A stretch of DNA of 64,000 nt, from NCBI RefSeq assembly GCF_949987515.2, contig NC_082685.1, forward strand, positions 28,040,168-28,104,167, in the 5' to 3' direction. Positions 34,270 through 45,710 of this stretch are shown here, piece after piece (position 1 is the stretch's first letter; the number at the start of each line of letters is the position of its first letter). The position numbers were made by a program, and so were the translations under genes. The DNA comes from Delphinus delphis (lineage: Eukaryota; Chordata; Mammalia; Artiodactyla; Delphinidae). The notes under the pieces are model-generated. The model was not told the DNA's origin. It made no database searches and saw nothing but the letters and a program-made list of their open reading frames with translations.

Positions 34270-35330
34270 ATTTGGAAAAATATGGATTTTCAAGGTTGAA
34301 GGGGGTCCTCTTGTCCAAGTTCCAACCACGTACAGGTTGATCTTCCACCAGCACGACTTTGGAGAAAGTGGTCATTCTCCTTGGTTTGATTACATTTAGT
34401 GGTGAGGCACTCAGTTCTTTCTAGGGCAATTTATTCTATTTTTAAAAGCAGTTCTAAGAAGAAATTTTTCTTTGTTTGGGGGTTGAACTTATCTCCCATT
34501 ACTTGTTATTACATAGAGCAAGCAGAATCCTTTTCCCAAATGATAGGATTTCAAACGTCTTATTGCTCTTGCATTTCTCACCACCCACTTACCCAAGTCT
34601 TCCCTTTTCTCCATAAACTTTTATAATCACCTCAACTATTCTGTGCGTGTTAGACTTTGAGACAGGCACTCTCCCCATTCCTAGTTATGTTCCTCTAAAT
34701 AGATTCCAATTCTCTTTGCCTTTTATTAGTTGGGATGAGACCTTGCACTCTCTTGTTATCTTACCTTCTATCAGTGCATGCTAAAGGGACCTCTTCGCTT
34801 TGGACAGCCACCGCCCCTGCGTTGGCTCATTTTGACCCAGCTGTTCACTGCATCCCCAGTGTCTCCCCAACCCTCCCTGCCGTTGATCCTATTTTCCCCC
34901 CATCCCAGATCTGTGCACTTGACCCTTTGGCGTCTAAGTGCAACACTTTGCATTTATCCTAATTAAATTTTGGCAAATAGTTTCATTTCATCAGCTTTTC
35001 AGGAACATTTTTATTTTGATTTTCCGTTCTAGCATAATAAGCACTCCTCTCCTCATTTCCTCTGCAGTTTTAGTGAGCTTGCCCTACAGATCTTTATCCA
35101 GGTTGTCAGTGTAATCAACAAGAGTTCTCTCTGCTTTTTTCCAAGTCTTTCTGTGGTCTGGGGTGTGGATTGCAAAAATACATTGTCCTGTTCTTTCCTG
35201 CTGGGGTGGATAAAAATGTTGAGGTCTTATTAGCCTGTAGCATCTTCTTTCCCTGGGGTTCTGTTCGTATTTTCTCTGGAATGATTTCCTATTAATGTTT
35301 AATTCCCCTGTTTGTTGCATTTTCTCGAAA
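34270..35330 (-). repeat. CR1/L3-like ancient LINE, probably - strand
   Basis: About 1 kb whose order matches the antisense 3' part of mammalian CR1/L3 LINEs: 'gcaatttattctatttttaa', 'aagaagaaatttttctttgt', 'tcccattacttgttattaca', 'agtgcaacactttgcattta', 'tcctaattaaattttggcaa' and 'ttatccaggttgtcagtgta'. It is one of the longest such fragments here and is strongly diverged. Orientation is less certain than identity. Confidence 0.65.
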
Positions 35331-35422
35331 CTCTTGGTTTCTGGTAGCCTTTTCCTTCATGACGTTTGCTTCATCCTTGTTCTGTCAGGCTGGTGCCAGA
35401 AGCCCCATCAGCATGGGATGTG

Positions 35423-35467
35423 GGGTGTGTGTGTGTGCGTGTGTGTGTGTTGATGTGTATATGTGTG
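35423..35467. repeat. GT microsatellite
   Basis: Interrupted (GT)n from about 35423 to 35467. The frame 35359-35559 crosses it and is not coding. Confidence 0.85.
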
Positions 35468-35676
35468 TTATTCTCTCCTGTAAAATATTTGAGCCTGAGA
35501 AATTGGGCCCTTCTTTCAGCAGCATGGCTCAGCTGAGAAGCCTGAGTTTCTCAAAGTGATTTCCTTTACCATCCGGGGCGCCCACTGGCACAGGGCTCAT
35601 TTGCTTGAGTAGTGCTTGGAATGAATGTGATGGAGGATGAAGCAGAGAGGGCTGAGGCACTCCCGACATCTTTGTA

Positions 35677-35945
35677 AATAATAACAACAACAGTCACCAC
35701 CACCATGACAGCTCCCATTTATGGAGCCCTTCTTTGCGCCTGGCGCTTTTCTCACCCTTTATATGCATGGCCTCAATCTTCGGACGATCATGTGAGACAG
35801 GAACTCATTGTGTCCCCATTTTACAGATAAGGAAACAAAGTCAGAGAGGTGAAGTAACTTCCTCAGGTGGGAGAAGTGGAGCCAGAGTTTATCCAGGCAG
35901 GCTGGTCTCTGGTCTGCGCTCCAACCACTGGTCATGTCATTCCTC
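35677..35945 (-). repeat. MIR SINE, - strand, nearly full length
   Basis: 'aataataacaacaacagtca', 'ttatggagcccttctttgcg', 'cccattttacagataaggaa' and 'agtaacttcctcaggtggga' follow the antisense MIR. Confidence 0.85.
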
Positions 35946-37494
35946 CTCCAGGTTGTCAGCCGCCCTTACCTGTCTTCTAAACCCAATTCTCAAAGAACAA
36001 CCAGAAGAAAAAGAAAACAACAATGATATCCAGTCGAATCAGGGAGAACCTGTTTGATATAAGGCATCCTGAGAGGGGTGCCAAGGCTATGTTCTGGACA
36101 CCTGGCAAAGGAGCCATCCTGTCCAGCTTGGGGAAGTAGGTGACATTCGAATTGGAGCTTGAGGGTGAATAACGTTCCCATGGGTAGAAGTGGGAACGTG
36201 GTTTAGATTCGCAGAAGTTCACGGTTGCATGGAACCTAAGAGGGCCTGAGCCCCATTTAAAATGACAGGAGCTGCGCTTAAGGCAGTTTTATCTAACAGG
36301 GGAGTTTAGGGCTGAATCCAGTCTTAGGGAGAATATCACCATAGTTATGTGGCTAATTATTATGAATTTTTATTTTGGATTTGAGGGGATAAACTCTCCA
36401 GGAACAGTTCTGATGAGGCTTCTTGACCGATATATTCCCCCACGAGTATCTGCCTAGCTTTTGCCAGGGATCGCCTTCCTTTTCAGTTAGTTGTACTACT
36501 TGCCTTCTTTCCGCCATGATCTCTGGACTCCTGCCACCCTGAGGTCGGGTCCTGCTGGTGCAGGATGCGTATAAGATGCATCCTGGCTGGACTAAATGTG
36601 ACCTCACTTTTCACGGTCTTATCACTACTTGTGTGGGCTCATACTTCTCTTCTCTTGTCCGAAATGCCAGTCTGAGTTCCTGACCCCTGATTCACTCTGC
36701 ACTTTGGCAGCAGTGTGAGTTGTCATTCCTGAAAGTCTGCCAGCACATTTAACCACCCAGCTTGACTCCCTCTTGAGTTTTTCAGCCTCCCTGGTTACTG
36801 TCTGCTATCTAGCATACCCACTCTTTGCTCCCCTGCCCTCAATTAGTGTATACCCTGGCTCGGGTCTGTCTGCATAGTGTGTCCATGGTCCTCTTCTAAT
36901 CTGAGGCTTATGGGCTTGACCATGGACTTGTGCATCTTGTGTATCTCTCCTGGAGCCTGAGCGGCTCCTGGCCCCTGCCTTGACCCTTCCAGATTGGCTT
37001 CTTGCCCGATCCTGCCCTCTGTGTAGCTCTCCATTGCCTAGTACTGAATTTGGACTTTGACCATCTAAGCTTCAATTCCTGAGATTGGATTTTCGTAGGA
37101 TCTTCATTGGAGACTGGAGACTCCCAATCCACGGCTGTGTCCGGAAAACAACTTCAGAGTTCATCTTCATGGCCATCTGAAGCCTTTTATGATGCCCAGG
37201 GTGGTGTGTAGAGGTCCTCTGGGGCTGGACTCTGTGAATGATGAATTACATACAACATGCTCTTAAACTCCCTGCAGCCCAAGCAGAGAATAGAGCAGAT
37301 TCTTCTGTGATTGAAAAGCTCAGCAATGATGATTTCATTGGAGAGCCGTCCTGCTCAGAAATGTGTTACAAAAGTTTCTGGACCATCTAGCACTTTCCTG
37401 ATATTCTTTTTCTCCTCTGCATCTCTGCCAAGCTCTAGAACATAGGTAGAAAGTGTTTTATACGTTGGGTTTCGAAGGGGTCTGAATGGGAAAC
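35946..37494. other. Intron DNA, no gene or clear repeat
   Basis: About 1.5 kb with nothing I can assign. Part of it (36600-37150), with evenly C/T-rich text, may be an undetermined old LTR. Open frames at 36843-37132 lack any family signature. Confidence 0.35.
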
Positions 37495-37720
37495 CAGTGG
37501 AGAGCATGGTGTGATATAACCTTTAATGAGGAAAAAGACCTAGGTGGAATCCTGGGTTCCATCCATTTTTTTTAACTGCAGAAATTTATAGGAGTATCTT
37601 TCTGAGTCTTACTCATCTCATCTGTAACCTTTAGAATGGTGGGAATAACACTTCTCTCACAGATCTGATGCAAGGTTTAACTGAGATCAGATGTCTGCAA
37701 ATGTCTCCTAAATCTAGTGC
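37495..37720 (+). repeat. MIR SINE, + strand
   Basis: 'tggaatcctgggttccatcc', 'tcatctgtaacctttagaat' and 'ggtgggaataacacttctct' follow the MIR sense order. A short antisense MIR-like scrap follows at 37800-37855 ('ttacaggtgaggaaactcag'). Confidence 0.65.
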
Positions 37721-38020
37721 CGTGAGAATACCTTACTGATTCCACCCACAATATCTAAATCCTGCATCTGAAAGATGATCAGGGTTCATCTTAGAATCTT
37801 ATATTTACAGGTGAGGAAACTCAGCAGACTCAAAGGCCTTGCTCAGGGTCACCCATGTTTTTGAACTTTCATTGAGGTTTTCCTTTTCATTTATCAAGAT
37901 GCATCTTTTACAAATGCACACATAGCCTCACACTAATGTCGGCAATCCAAGTGGGTGGAGTTGAGAGGACTTTTTGCCTTAGTAATTAATAAGTGGCAGT
38001 TTCCAAGAATGTAGAACCAG

Positions 38021-38343
38021 GGGCTTCCCTGGTGGCGCAGTGGTTAAGAATCTGCCTGCCAGTGCAGGGGACACGGGTTCGAGCCCTGGTCCGGGAAGAT
38101 CCCACGTGCCGCGGAGCAACTAAGCCTGCGAGCCACAACTACTGAGCCCGCGTGCCACACTACTGAAGCCCGCGCGCCTAGAGCCCATGCTCCGCAACAA
38201 GAGAAGCCACCGCAGTGAGAAGCCCACACACCACAACGAAGAGTAGCCCCCGCTAGCTGCAACTAGAGAAAGCCCGCACGCAGCGACGAAGACCCAACGC
38301 AGCCAAAAGTAAAATAAATTTATTAAAAAAAGAAAAAAAGAAA
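38021..38343 (+). mobile_element. Long tRNA-derived SINE (CHR family), + strand, full length
   Basis: The only + strand copy of this family here. It starts GGGCTTCCCTGG. The polymerase III A box TGGCGCAGTGG is at 38033-38043 and the B box GGTTCGAGCCC at 38076-38086. A long unrelated body then ends in AAATAAATTTATTAAAAAAAG and an A-rich tail. Target-site duplication GTAGAACCA at 38011-38019 and 38344-38352. Its body (38110-38300) differs from the shorter copies at 15, 22 and 54 kb and resembles the 56257-56532 copy. Confidence 0.92.
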
Positions 38344-38352
38344 GTAGAACCA

Positions 38353-40365
38353 AATGAGGGGCTCTGTGAAGGATGCAGTCATTTAAAGGAGCTATTTGTT
38401 GAGTGCCTTCAATGATGACTAAGGCAAGTGAAATGTCCTCATCACTGGAACAGCTCAAAATGATGTGGAAATCAATCTGGGCTATCCTTTCCCACCAAGT
38501 GACTGACAAGGCGAAGGCCACCACGCTAGGTTCAGAGAGGACATTTATGGGGTGTTGCGGGAGATGAAGGATGGGACACCAAGCCCTCAGGAACCACTGA
38601 TGAAAGCAAGCCCCACTCATCCCTTTTAGTGGGTATAAATATGTAGAAAACCTCACACATCATAAAAAAAAATAGTACAAGTAGAATAAAAAAAAAACTC
38701 ATGGGGAAAATATTAATCTGAGAACAATTGTATCCGAGAAAGAATTCCAGTATGCCTCCGCAGCTGGCTGGCAAACAGCACAAGTTCTGCATTTTATTAC
38801 AGTCCTAACGCTGCGTAGAACACTGACCTTATTTGAGAAGCATTTCATAAACACTGACGCACAGCGCAGCAGTATTTGAGGCCATGAAGAGATACAGGGC
38901 CTCCTTTGGGAGGCCAGCTGCCCCTCCTGGGCCAGTCCAGCTGTAACCAGACCACTGGCCATTGTTTCCCTGTGGTGCTCACTCACTCATTCTTCTCTCT
39001 TAGGTTTAACAAAGCAGGTAGGAGATTTCCCAGGGGAAAATGAGGTGGGGGGGCTTTGGACGGAAATTGGCTGTTTGGGCAGGTTTGCCTAGGCGTGGGG
39101 AAGGTGATAGGGAAGACCTATCACTTTGAGGGGAGGGGTCTGAGAACTTTCATTTGGCCCAGTTTCTTTTTGGAGATCTCGTCTTGTGCCTGGAGATGTG
39201 TGCTGTGCACGGGTGTAGGAGGGTGGCTCCTGGGTGGCCTTCACCTGATCCTCCGGAAGGGAGGACCTGGGGCTTGCGGTAGCCCTAAGAAATGCATGCA
39301 CTACATCTCCTCCTGCTAGAAGTTGGCACTTTTCTTTCCATCTGCTGCCAGCTTACAAGTCCTGAATTTCTGCCATGGAACTCGGTTCTGTCCCTCCCTC
39401 TCTCATTTCCTCCCCTAGCCGAGAGGGTTTCAGGCTTTTGAAGTATCTCTGGAGATCATCTGGTCTACCCACTCCCCACTGCTCTCAACCCACCTGGACA
39501 GAGACATGTCTTAGAGCTGTGATTGGTGGGGACCTCAGCTTTGTGGCGTGAGCTGCCCTCATGAGAAGTTTGTCCTGCTTTCATTTCATCCTTGATCACA
39601 GCATTTGGGCCTCGATAACAATCACTCAGAGCTGAAGGAGGCCTCTGCCAATCAGGGAAACTAGGGAGATGGAAGAGAGACCAAATCTAGTACAAACAAT
39701 GAGGAATAATGTGGAACCAGAGGAAAGGCACCAAATGGGTGACTTGGGATTTCAGAGCCTATCCTGAGGGCTCCAGGCACCAAGGTAGCTTGATTACGGT
39801 CTAGAAAGGGAAAATCCCTGATCAAAAAGACAGCTGGGAAACAGGACTAGAGCAGAAATCCAAAATGGGAAGGCCAGTCGCTTCATGAGAGTTTTTAACA
39901 ACTCTAGTGCCGCCCCCCCCTTCTAATTACTTCATACCACAAGATGGTAACCAATCTGCTCTGTTTACTCTGTTTAGGCGTACCTTTTAATACTTTCTGA
40001 AACATTTCCCATAAGCTTCTTCCTGCCATGTGCCCTCTTCGTGTGTTCTAGAAATTTTGCAAAGACCTAAATCTCCTCTGGGTTCTTTCCCGACTGGAGC
40101 TGCATGCTGATTCGAGCCATATTCAGCCAGGAAGCTCTCTTTCCGTCTTTAAAACAAGAAACATCTCCTTCTGAGAAGACTGCACTACAGTTTTCTTTGT
40201 GTTGCTAACGAACAAAGAGGCCCCATTGCAAAACAGCATTTCATGAGCAGAGTGGGGCTGAGGGCACCTTTTGCCAAATGTGACTGTGTGTAGTTGTGTG
40301 GGCGTGTGGCGGGGAAAACGGCTTTGTCAAGAGGAGGGCCGAGGGAGGCAGCTCTGGGGAATTTT
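38353..40365. other. Repeat-poor intron stretch, about 2 kb
   Basis: No repeat or gene recognised. Contains a C-rich run at 39910-39919. The open frames (38532-38986, 39056-39319) show no family signature. This is the longest unassigned stretch of the intron. Confidence 0.4.
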
Positions 40366-40369
40366 TAGC

Positions 40370-40560
40370 AACTGCAGCATGGTGTAGTAGAAAGAATGTT
40401 TGCCTGGGAATTTGGAGACCTGGCTGTACCTCTGACATACCGTGTGACCTTGGACAAGTCACTTGATCTCTCTGGGCCTCAGTTTCCTCGTCTTATAAGG
40501 GGATGAAGGGAGTAGACTGGACGATCTCCAAGGATCATGTTAGCCCTATGCATCTTTACT
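40370..40560 (+). repeat. MIR SINE, + strand
   Basis: 'accgtgtgaccttggacaag', 'tcacttgatctctctgggcc' and 'tcagtttcctcgtcttataa' are the MIR core, well preserved. Confidence 0.85.
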
Positions 40561-40824
40561 TCTAGGGGCTGGGATTTGGGGTTTAGACTGGAGCCAATAT
40601 CCAACCAACCCAAGGGACTTTCTGGAGGCAGTAGAGAGGCCAGGACAGCTGCTTCAGGGAGTGGCTGGTCCTTGATTAAGGCTCAAATAATTAGCTCAGT
40701 TCCACAGTAAGCCTTCTGAAATTAAGAAAGAAAAAGATGTTTAGTTTCAAAAATAGCATGTTTCTTAAGACTGATTGGATTTGGGCTTTGTAGACTTTCT
40801 GCAAAGACAGAATTTCCCTTCCTC

Positions 40825-41025
40825 TATAGCAGAGCAGTTTACAGTATCGATGCTGGAATTAGTGTGATCTGGGCTTGAATGCCATCACTAGTTAAAGCAA
40901 TCCTGGGCATGTTCTTTAACAATCACCTGCTTCCTTGGGCTGCTGGAGGATCAAATGAGGTGATACATGTCAAGCTTAGAGGACAGTGCCTGGCATTAAA
41001 TATCCACTCAAAAAGCCATTATTCT
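40825..41025 (+). repeat. MIR SINE, + strand
   Basis: 'gatctgggcttgaatgccat', 'caaatgaggtgatacatgtc' and 'gacagtgcctggcattaaat' follow the MIR sense order. Confidence 0.7.
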
Positions 41026-41600
41026 GATTACCTATTACTGATTAACAAACCACCCCAGAACTTAGTGTTGTAGGGCAATGGCCATTTTATTATGCTCCAT
41101 GATGCTTTGGGTCAGGGTTTAAGACACGGTTCAGTAGGGTGGCTTGTGTCTGCTCCGTGATGTATGAGGCATCATCTAGAGAATGGGAATGACTGGGGGA
41201 GACTTGAATGGGTGACTCCTAGAATCATCTGTAGGCTGTTCACTCATATGTCTGGCACCCAGGTGGTTTGACTCGAAGGCTGGGCTCCATTGGGGGTGTT
41301 GACCAGAGTGCCCACATGTGACGTCTCTATGTGGCTTGAGCTTCCTTGAAGCATGGCAGCCTTAGAGTGACCTAACATCTTACATGGAGGCTCAGAGCTC
41401 TAAGAATGGTTGTGTCAGTATACAACGCAGAAGTCGCCTGGCTTTTCATGAACTGGTCTTAGAAGGAACATAGTATTCCTTCTGCTGTATTCTATTGCTC
41501 TGAGCAACACAAGCTAGTCCAGGTTAACGTGTAGGAACCACTTCTCCAAGGAAGAAGTCCTAAAGAATTTGTGGCCATGTTTAAAAAACTCTACAGCCGT
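41026..41600 (-). repeat. Ancient LTR-type repeat (MaLR/ERVL), probably - strand
   Basis: 'gattaacaaaccaccccaga', 'acttagtgttgtagggcaat', 'gtctctatgtggcttgagct', 'tcttacatggaggctcagag' and 'aagaatttgtggccatgttt' follow a common mammalian LTR-type consensus end to end. Subfamily not assigned. Confidence 0.6.
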
Positions 41601-41644
41601 GTAATTATCATCGTTATTTTTTATACTGTGTAACTAATCTCCTA

Positions 41645-41720
41645 ACTAGATCAAAAGCTTCTTGAGGGCAGGAGCTATGTTTCTCTATGGGCTTTGTACA
41701 ATGCTTGTGAAAATCAAACT
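41645..41720 (+). repeat. L2 LINE 3' fragment, + strand
   Basis: 'tcaaaagcttcttgagggca' and 'ggagctatgtttctc' match the L2 3' UTR. Confidence 0.6.
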
Positions 41721-41769
41721 AAGTCAACACATTTAAAAAAATCAAATTGAATTAGATAGGCAGGAGGTT

Positions 41770-41975
41770 TGCTGGAAAGTCCCTGAGCTTCAAAGCCAGA
41801 GAGATTTGGATTTTAAAAAATCTGTATTCACAGTGTGCCCTTTGGCAAGTTACTTGTCTTTCTAGACTCCGTTTCCTCATCTAAAAAAAAAACGGAGACA
41901 GTAATACCTATTTCAAGGATTGTTGTAAGAATTAGCAAAATGCCCAACACATAGTTGATGCTCATGAACATTGTG
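41770..41975 (+). repeat. MIR SINE, + strand
   Basis: 'ggcaagttacttgtctttct', 'ctccgtttcctcatctaaaa' and 'ggattgttgtaagaattagc' match the MIR sense core. Confidence 0.8.
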
Positions 41976-41979
41976 AGGC

Positions 41980-42240
41980 ATCCTGGAGCCGCGGCAAGCA
42001 CACAGATGCTCAAGCTGACAGATCCGGTTTCAGATCCCATCGCTTACTGTCATGTGTCAACAGACCAGTCCTTTCATTGTCTGGAGTCCTAGGAGCCTCG
42101 TCTATAAAATGGGTGTAGTATAATAGTAAGTACCTTTTAGGGTTATTGTGAGGTTAGGTAATGGGTCATCTAAAGCTACTATAGCTCAGTCCCTGATTCT
42201 TAGTAGGGACTTAATACATGGTACCTGTATACTGAGTAAC
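41980..42240 (+). repeat. MIR SINE, + strand, directly after another
   Basis: 'gatccggtttcagatcccat', 'tcgtctataaaatgggtgta' and 'gggttattgtgaggttaggt' show a second MIR head to tail with the previous one. Confidence 0.75.
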
Positions 42241-42302
42241 CACAGTTAACAATTATAGTTCTCTTGTTTGTATATTGATTCATCCATGAATTTATGCATT
42301 GA

Positions 42303-42350
42303 ACAATTAAATATTTAATTGTAATTATATATTTAATTACACAGTAGCCT
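42303..42350. other. AT-rich perfect palindrome and homeodomain-like cores
   Basis: ACAATTAAATATTTAATTGT (42303-42322) is a perfect 20-bp palindrome. It is followed by TAATTATATATTTAATTA, another near-palindrome. Several ATTA/TAAT cores are present. Confidence 0.6.
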
Positions 42351-43470
42351 CATTTTTCAAGTCCCTGCATACTAGGGTCTGTAGATACCTAGATCTGGGA
42401 AGAAAGCCTCACAGGATAGAGAACTGGCCCTTCGTCAAGGAGCCAGCTTGGGAGAGTGCTCTGTTTGAACACATCTGCAATTGAACTGTAATGGCCCCTG
42501 TTCGCTTTTGACCCCAGAGCGCCCTCGGCTTCCTTGATTTTTTTTTTCCTTTGGGACTATCCTCTTCCTTACTGCTGTGTAACTACAGGCAAACATGCTA
42601 ACTCTTACCTGTGTCTGTTTTTGTTTTTGCTTTTTTTGAAAAGTGTTGTTTTCCTGGGTCAAAGTTGGCAAAGCTCTACCAGCCTTGTCTGTGTGGTGCC
42701 AGGCCAGGACACCAGGTCTCATTTTTCCAGGTAGTTTCTGGGACCTGAGCTCTGTTAAGAGCTTCTCCTTTTCTTCCCTAAGATCTCCTAAAATCCTTTA
42801 AAAAAAAAAAAGTCTAGATAATCTGATAAAATAAATTGACCGTGTTCTTAGAAAAATGCACAAACTCACAATATTTTGCAAATGATTTTGAGGCCATTCG
42901 TGGCCACTTTTCCGATGGCAACTTTCTTCTGAATGACCCTATCTGTTTCACTGATTTTGATTACAGAGGCTTCCGGGTTTTTGCTGAGTTCTACTTGAAG
43001 TTCATAGTGTACCTGTGAGACTGTCTTATGTCTTCTTGCTTACTTGCATAAGTCCCTCCATTCCCTCCATCATAGTAGACGTGTTGTGTTGTGGCTGCCC
43101 AGGATTCAGTCTTGCTTCCTAGAGGAATATTGTCTTTTGCACTCCCAGGATACAGTCTGGTGGATTTGTAATCAGGGACCTTGCCTTCTCCTAGTCAAGG
43201 GATGAGCTCATGACCCAAGTCAGGTCTGTCTGGTGCTTCCTCCCTGGAACTGGAATCTGAACCAGAGGGACAAAGAGACTGGACATGATGGCTTGCCAGA
43301 TCATCTAAGCACTTGTGCAGGGACGAGACGTGCCTGCTTTCCTTTTTCCCAGACCTGCTTTTAAGATTCCCATTGAATCCAGAAGACCCTGATCGCCTTC
43401 TAGTGAATTCCCGTTTGCTCAAGTTCACAAACTTACAACCAAATAACTCTAACTGAGAAAGCCACAGATA
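42351..43470. other. Intron DNA, no gene or clear repeat
   Basis: Contains a T-run near 42540 and an A-run near 42801. Open frames (42435-42734, 42836-43018) have no family signature. Confidence 0.4.
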
Positions 43471-43474
43471 GCAA

Positions 43475-43900
43475 ACTTCTGGGAGAAAGTGGCATAATGA
43501 GAAAGATTATGCCTGGCATTTGGAGAAAGGCAGACCCCGGTCTGAATCACAGTTTTACCATTCACCAGCTGGGTGCCCTTAGGCAGGTTCACTTTGCTCT
43601 TAGGATGTCAGCATCATTGTAAAATAATGATAATGAGTCCTGAAATCCTGATTCTCAAACTTGGTTGCACGTTGGAATCACCTGGGGAGATTTAAAAATT
43701 ACTGATGCTTGGGTCCCATCCCCAGTGATTCTGGTTTAATGATTTTGAGGTGCTTCCCAGATGTTGTGATTTTGTAAAGCTCCCAGGTATTTCTGATGTG
43801 CAGCAGTGTGTGAGAAAACTGATCTAAAGAAAAGTTCCCAATTATAGAGACTATTAAATAAGTTATATAAAACACTTAGCATTATGTAGGAATTGATAAA
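43475..43900 (+). repeat. MIR SINE, + strand, split by a MER5-type transposon
   Basis: The left half (43475-43640) has 'accagctgggtgcccttagg' and ends 'gtaaaataatgataatgag'. The right half (43830-43900) resumes with 'gactattaaataagttatat' and 'aaaacacttagcattatg', the later part of MIR. The MER5-type element lies between. Confidence 0.7.
43646..43825. repeat. MER5-type hAT DNA transposon
   Basis: 'gattctcaaacttggttgca', 'ggaatcacctggggagattt', 'gatgcttgggtcccatcccc' and 'gctcccaggtatttctgatg' match MER5A/B. It sits inside a MIR, so it is younger than that MIR. Confidence 0.8.
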
Positions 43901-44635
43901 AGTCACTCTCCTTTCCCTTCCCCTCCTAAGGTGAACTAGAATTGCTTGCTTTTGCTTCTAGCAGTTTTCTTTGTCTGGAGCAGTCATAGCAATGCATGAC
44001 AACCACGGTGTAATATAACCCAGGTTATTTTTACCATTTGAGGTGAAGGCCGATGGTAAATGTAGCTGGAATTATAGAATATACAAAAATCTGATTACTT
44101 TTACATTCATAAAATAGCTAGGGCGAGTTCAACAATGCTTTGTGAGAACATTCTATGGAATAACTGCTTTAAATGGGTAGACAGAATTGATTTATAATTA
44201 CTATGACAACAGCAAAATGGAGTGATGTCTTCCCGAGGGACCTGGACCAGGACCCAAGAGGATTCTCTCCCAGGTCTGCCCTGCAACCTGCTGAGTGACC
44301 TTGCCTCCAGCAGCTTCTCTCTCAAGTTCTCAGTCTCCCCAGATCCTACTTTCCAATTGGTGCAGCTTCAGCAGTATCTTTTAAGGAAATATGTTGACGT
44401 GACAGTTGTTAAGACAATGATGAAAAAGTTCTATAGGAAGCAGAGTGAAAGCAGGGCTTTCGGACTCTTAGAGGAGATCATTATCTGTATATCTGCTTGT
44501 TCTCCCAACTGCCGTCCCTCTTTCCCTGTACCCTGTAGCCTTTCCTGTATCTTGCCATGTAGGAACCTGTCCACACCTCTGTCTTAATAAAGTCTTCTCT
44601 ACAAAGGAGATGCAAAGGGAAACTTCCGTCTACGC
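43901..44635. other. Intron DNA, no gene or clear repeat
   Basis: The open frame 44222-44587 (121 codons) shows no family signature and is not called. Confidence 0.4.
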
Positions 44636-44636
44636 A

Positions 44637-44856
44637 GGGTTTTTCTACCTCAGTACTATTGACATTTTCAGCGGGATGTTTTATTGTCGTTGTGGGCTGT
44701 CCTACTCATTTTACAATATTTAGCAGCATCCCTGACCCCTACCCACTAGATTCCAGTAGCACCCTTCCCTAGTCTGACAACCGAAAAAACGTCTCCAGAC
44801 ATCGCCACATGTCCCCTGGGGGACAGAATCACCTCTGGTTGAGAACCACTGTCCTA
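44637..44856. repeat. MER20-type hAT DNA transposon
   Basis: 'agtactattgacattttcag', 'gcagcatccctgacccctac', 'gtctccagacatcgccacat', 'gtcccctgggggacagaatc' and 'tggttgagaaccactgtcct' match MER20 end to end. Confidence 0.85.
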
Positions 44857-45011
44857 TCTAATCTCAGCGAAGTGCGTTTCAGTTAATAAAGCAGCATCAA
44901 TATGTATGCACAATGGTTAACCTCTGTAGTACCCTTAGGGATTTTCTCAGACGTCCATGAGCCTTATGTCCGTTGTCACAGATGGGGGTTCTGAGTTACA
45001 GAGAAGTTAAC

Positions 45012-45135
45012 TGCAATAATAATAATAATAACCACGGCTACCATTTATCGAGTGTTTATTATGTATTATGTGCATAGCTAAGTGCTTGATATATTATTAC
45101 ATTGTCTCAATTAATACTTACATGGAGATAATTTG
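45012..45135 (-). repeat. MIR SINE fragment, - strand, with (AAT)n
   Basis: (AAT)n at 45014-45031, then 'ctaccatttatcgagtgttt', 'gctaagtgcttgatatatta' and 'cattgtctcaattaatactt': antisense MIR 3' end. Confidence 0.7.
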
Positions 45136-45555
45136 CAAACCAGTGGCCAGGGGGCCAAAACTACCCTCCAAAGTGTTGTGCTTGGCTCACATGGTATTGA
45201 CTCACATATTGGTGTTTTTCTGTTTTTTGCTTTTTTTAGTGTCAGTTTCTTGCCAACATTTTAAGATTCGTGAATTCATATAAAAATCCGTTTCTGGCTT
45301 CTTTTTTAAAAAATTGGAAATTTTGGCAACAGGGGTTCAGCTTGGCTCTGTGGCAGTGGTTGACTAGTGTTTAGATGAGGCATGTCTCCATTTCACCGCA
45401 GTCCCCACCACTCCCTGTTGTGACTCCAGCCCTGAGACTGTGTGTCAGCTGCCATTTGGCATCGTGTTATTTTTCTTTGGCTCAGCCCAACTTCCCTCAT
45501 TGATATCAGCTTCCAGGCTCCTCTAGGCTGTCGCATTTGTGGCTCTTTCCTTACA
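45136..45555. other. Intron DNA, no gene or clear repeat
   Basis: Nothing recognised. Confidence 0.4.
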
Positions 45556-45559
45556 CTAC

Positions 45560-45710
45560 ACCACACTGTGTGGCATATATTACCGTTCTCATTTTAAAGG
45601 TGGGAAAACTGAGGCTCAACCAAAGGAAAGCTCTTGTCCAAATTCATACAACAAATAAGCAGAAGAGCTGAGAGCGGAATCTAAGCCTTCCTATCTCGCC
45701 AGCATTGCCC
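45560..45710 (-). repeat. MIR SINE, - strand
   Basis: 'ttctcattttaaaggtggga' and 'aaactgaggctcaaccaaag' are the antisense MIR core. Confidence 0.7.

Noticed and set aside
38033..38086. tRNA-like A and B boxes
   Set aside because: They belong to the tRNA-derived SINE at 38021-38343, which does not fold as a functional tRNA.
44222..44587. 121-codon frame, considered as a small gene
   Set aside because: No homologous family recognised, no promoter or splice context; likely chance.
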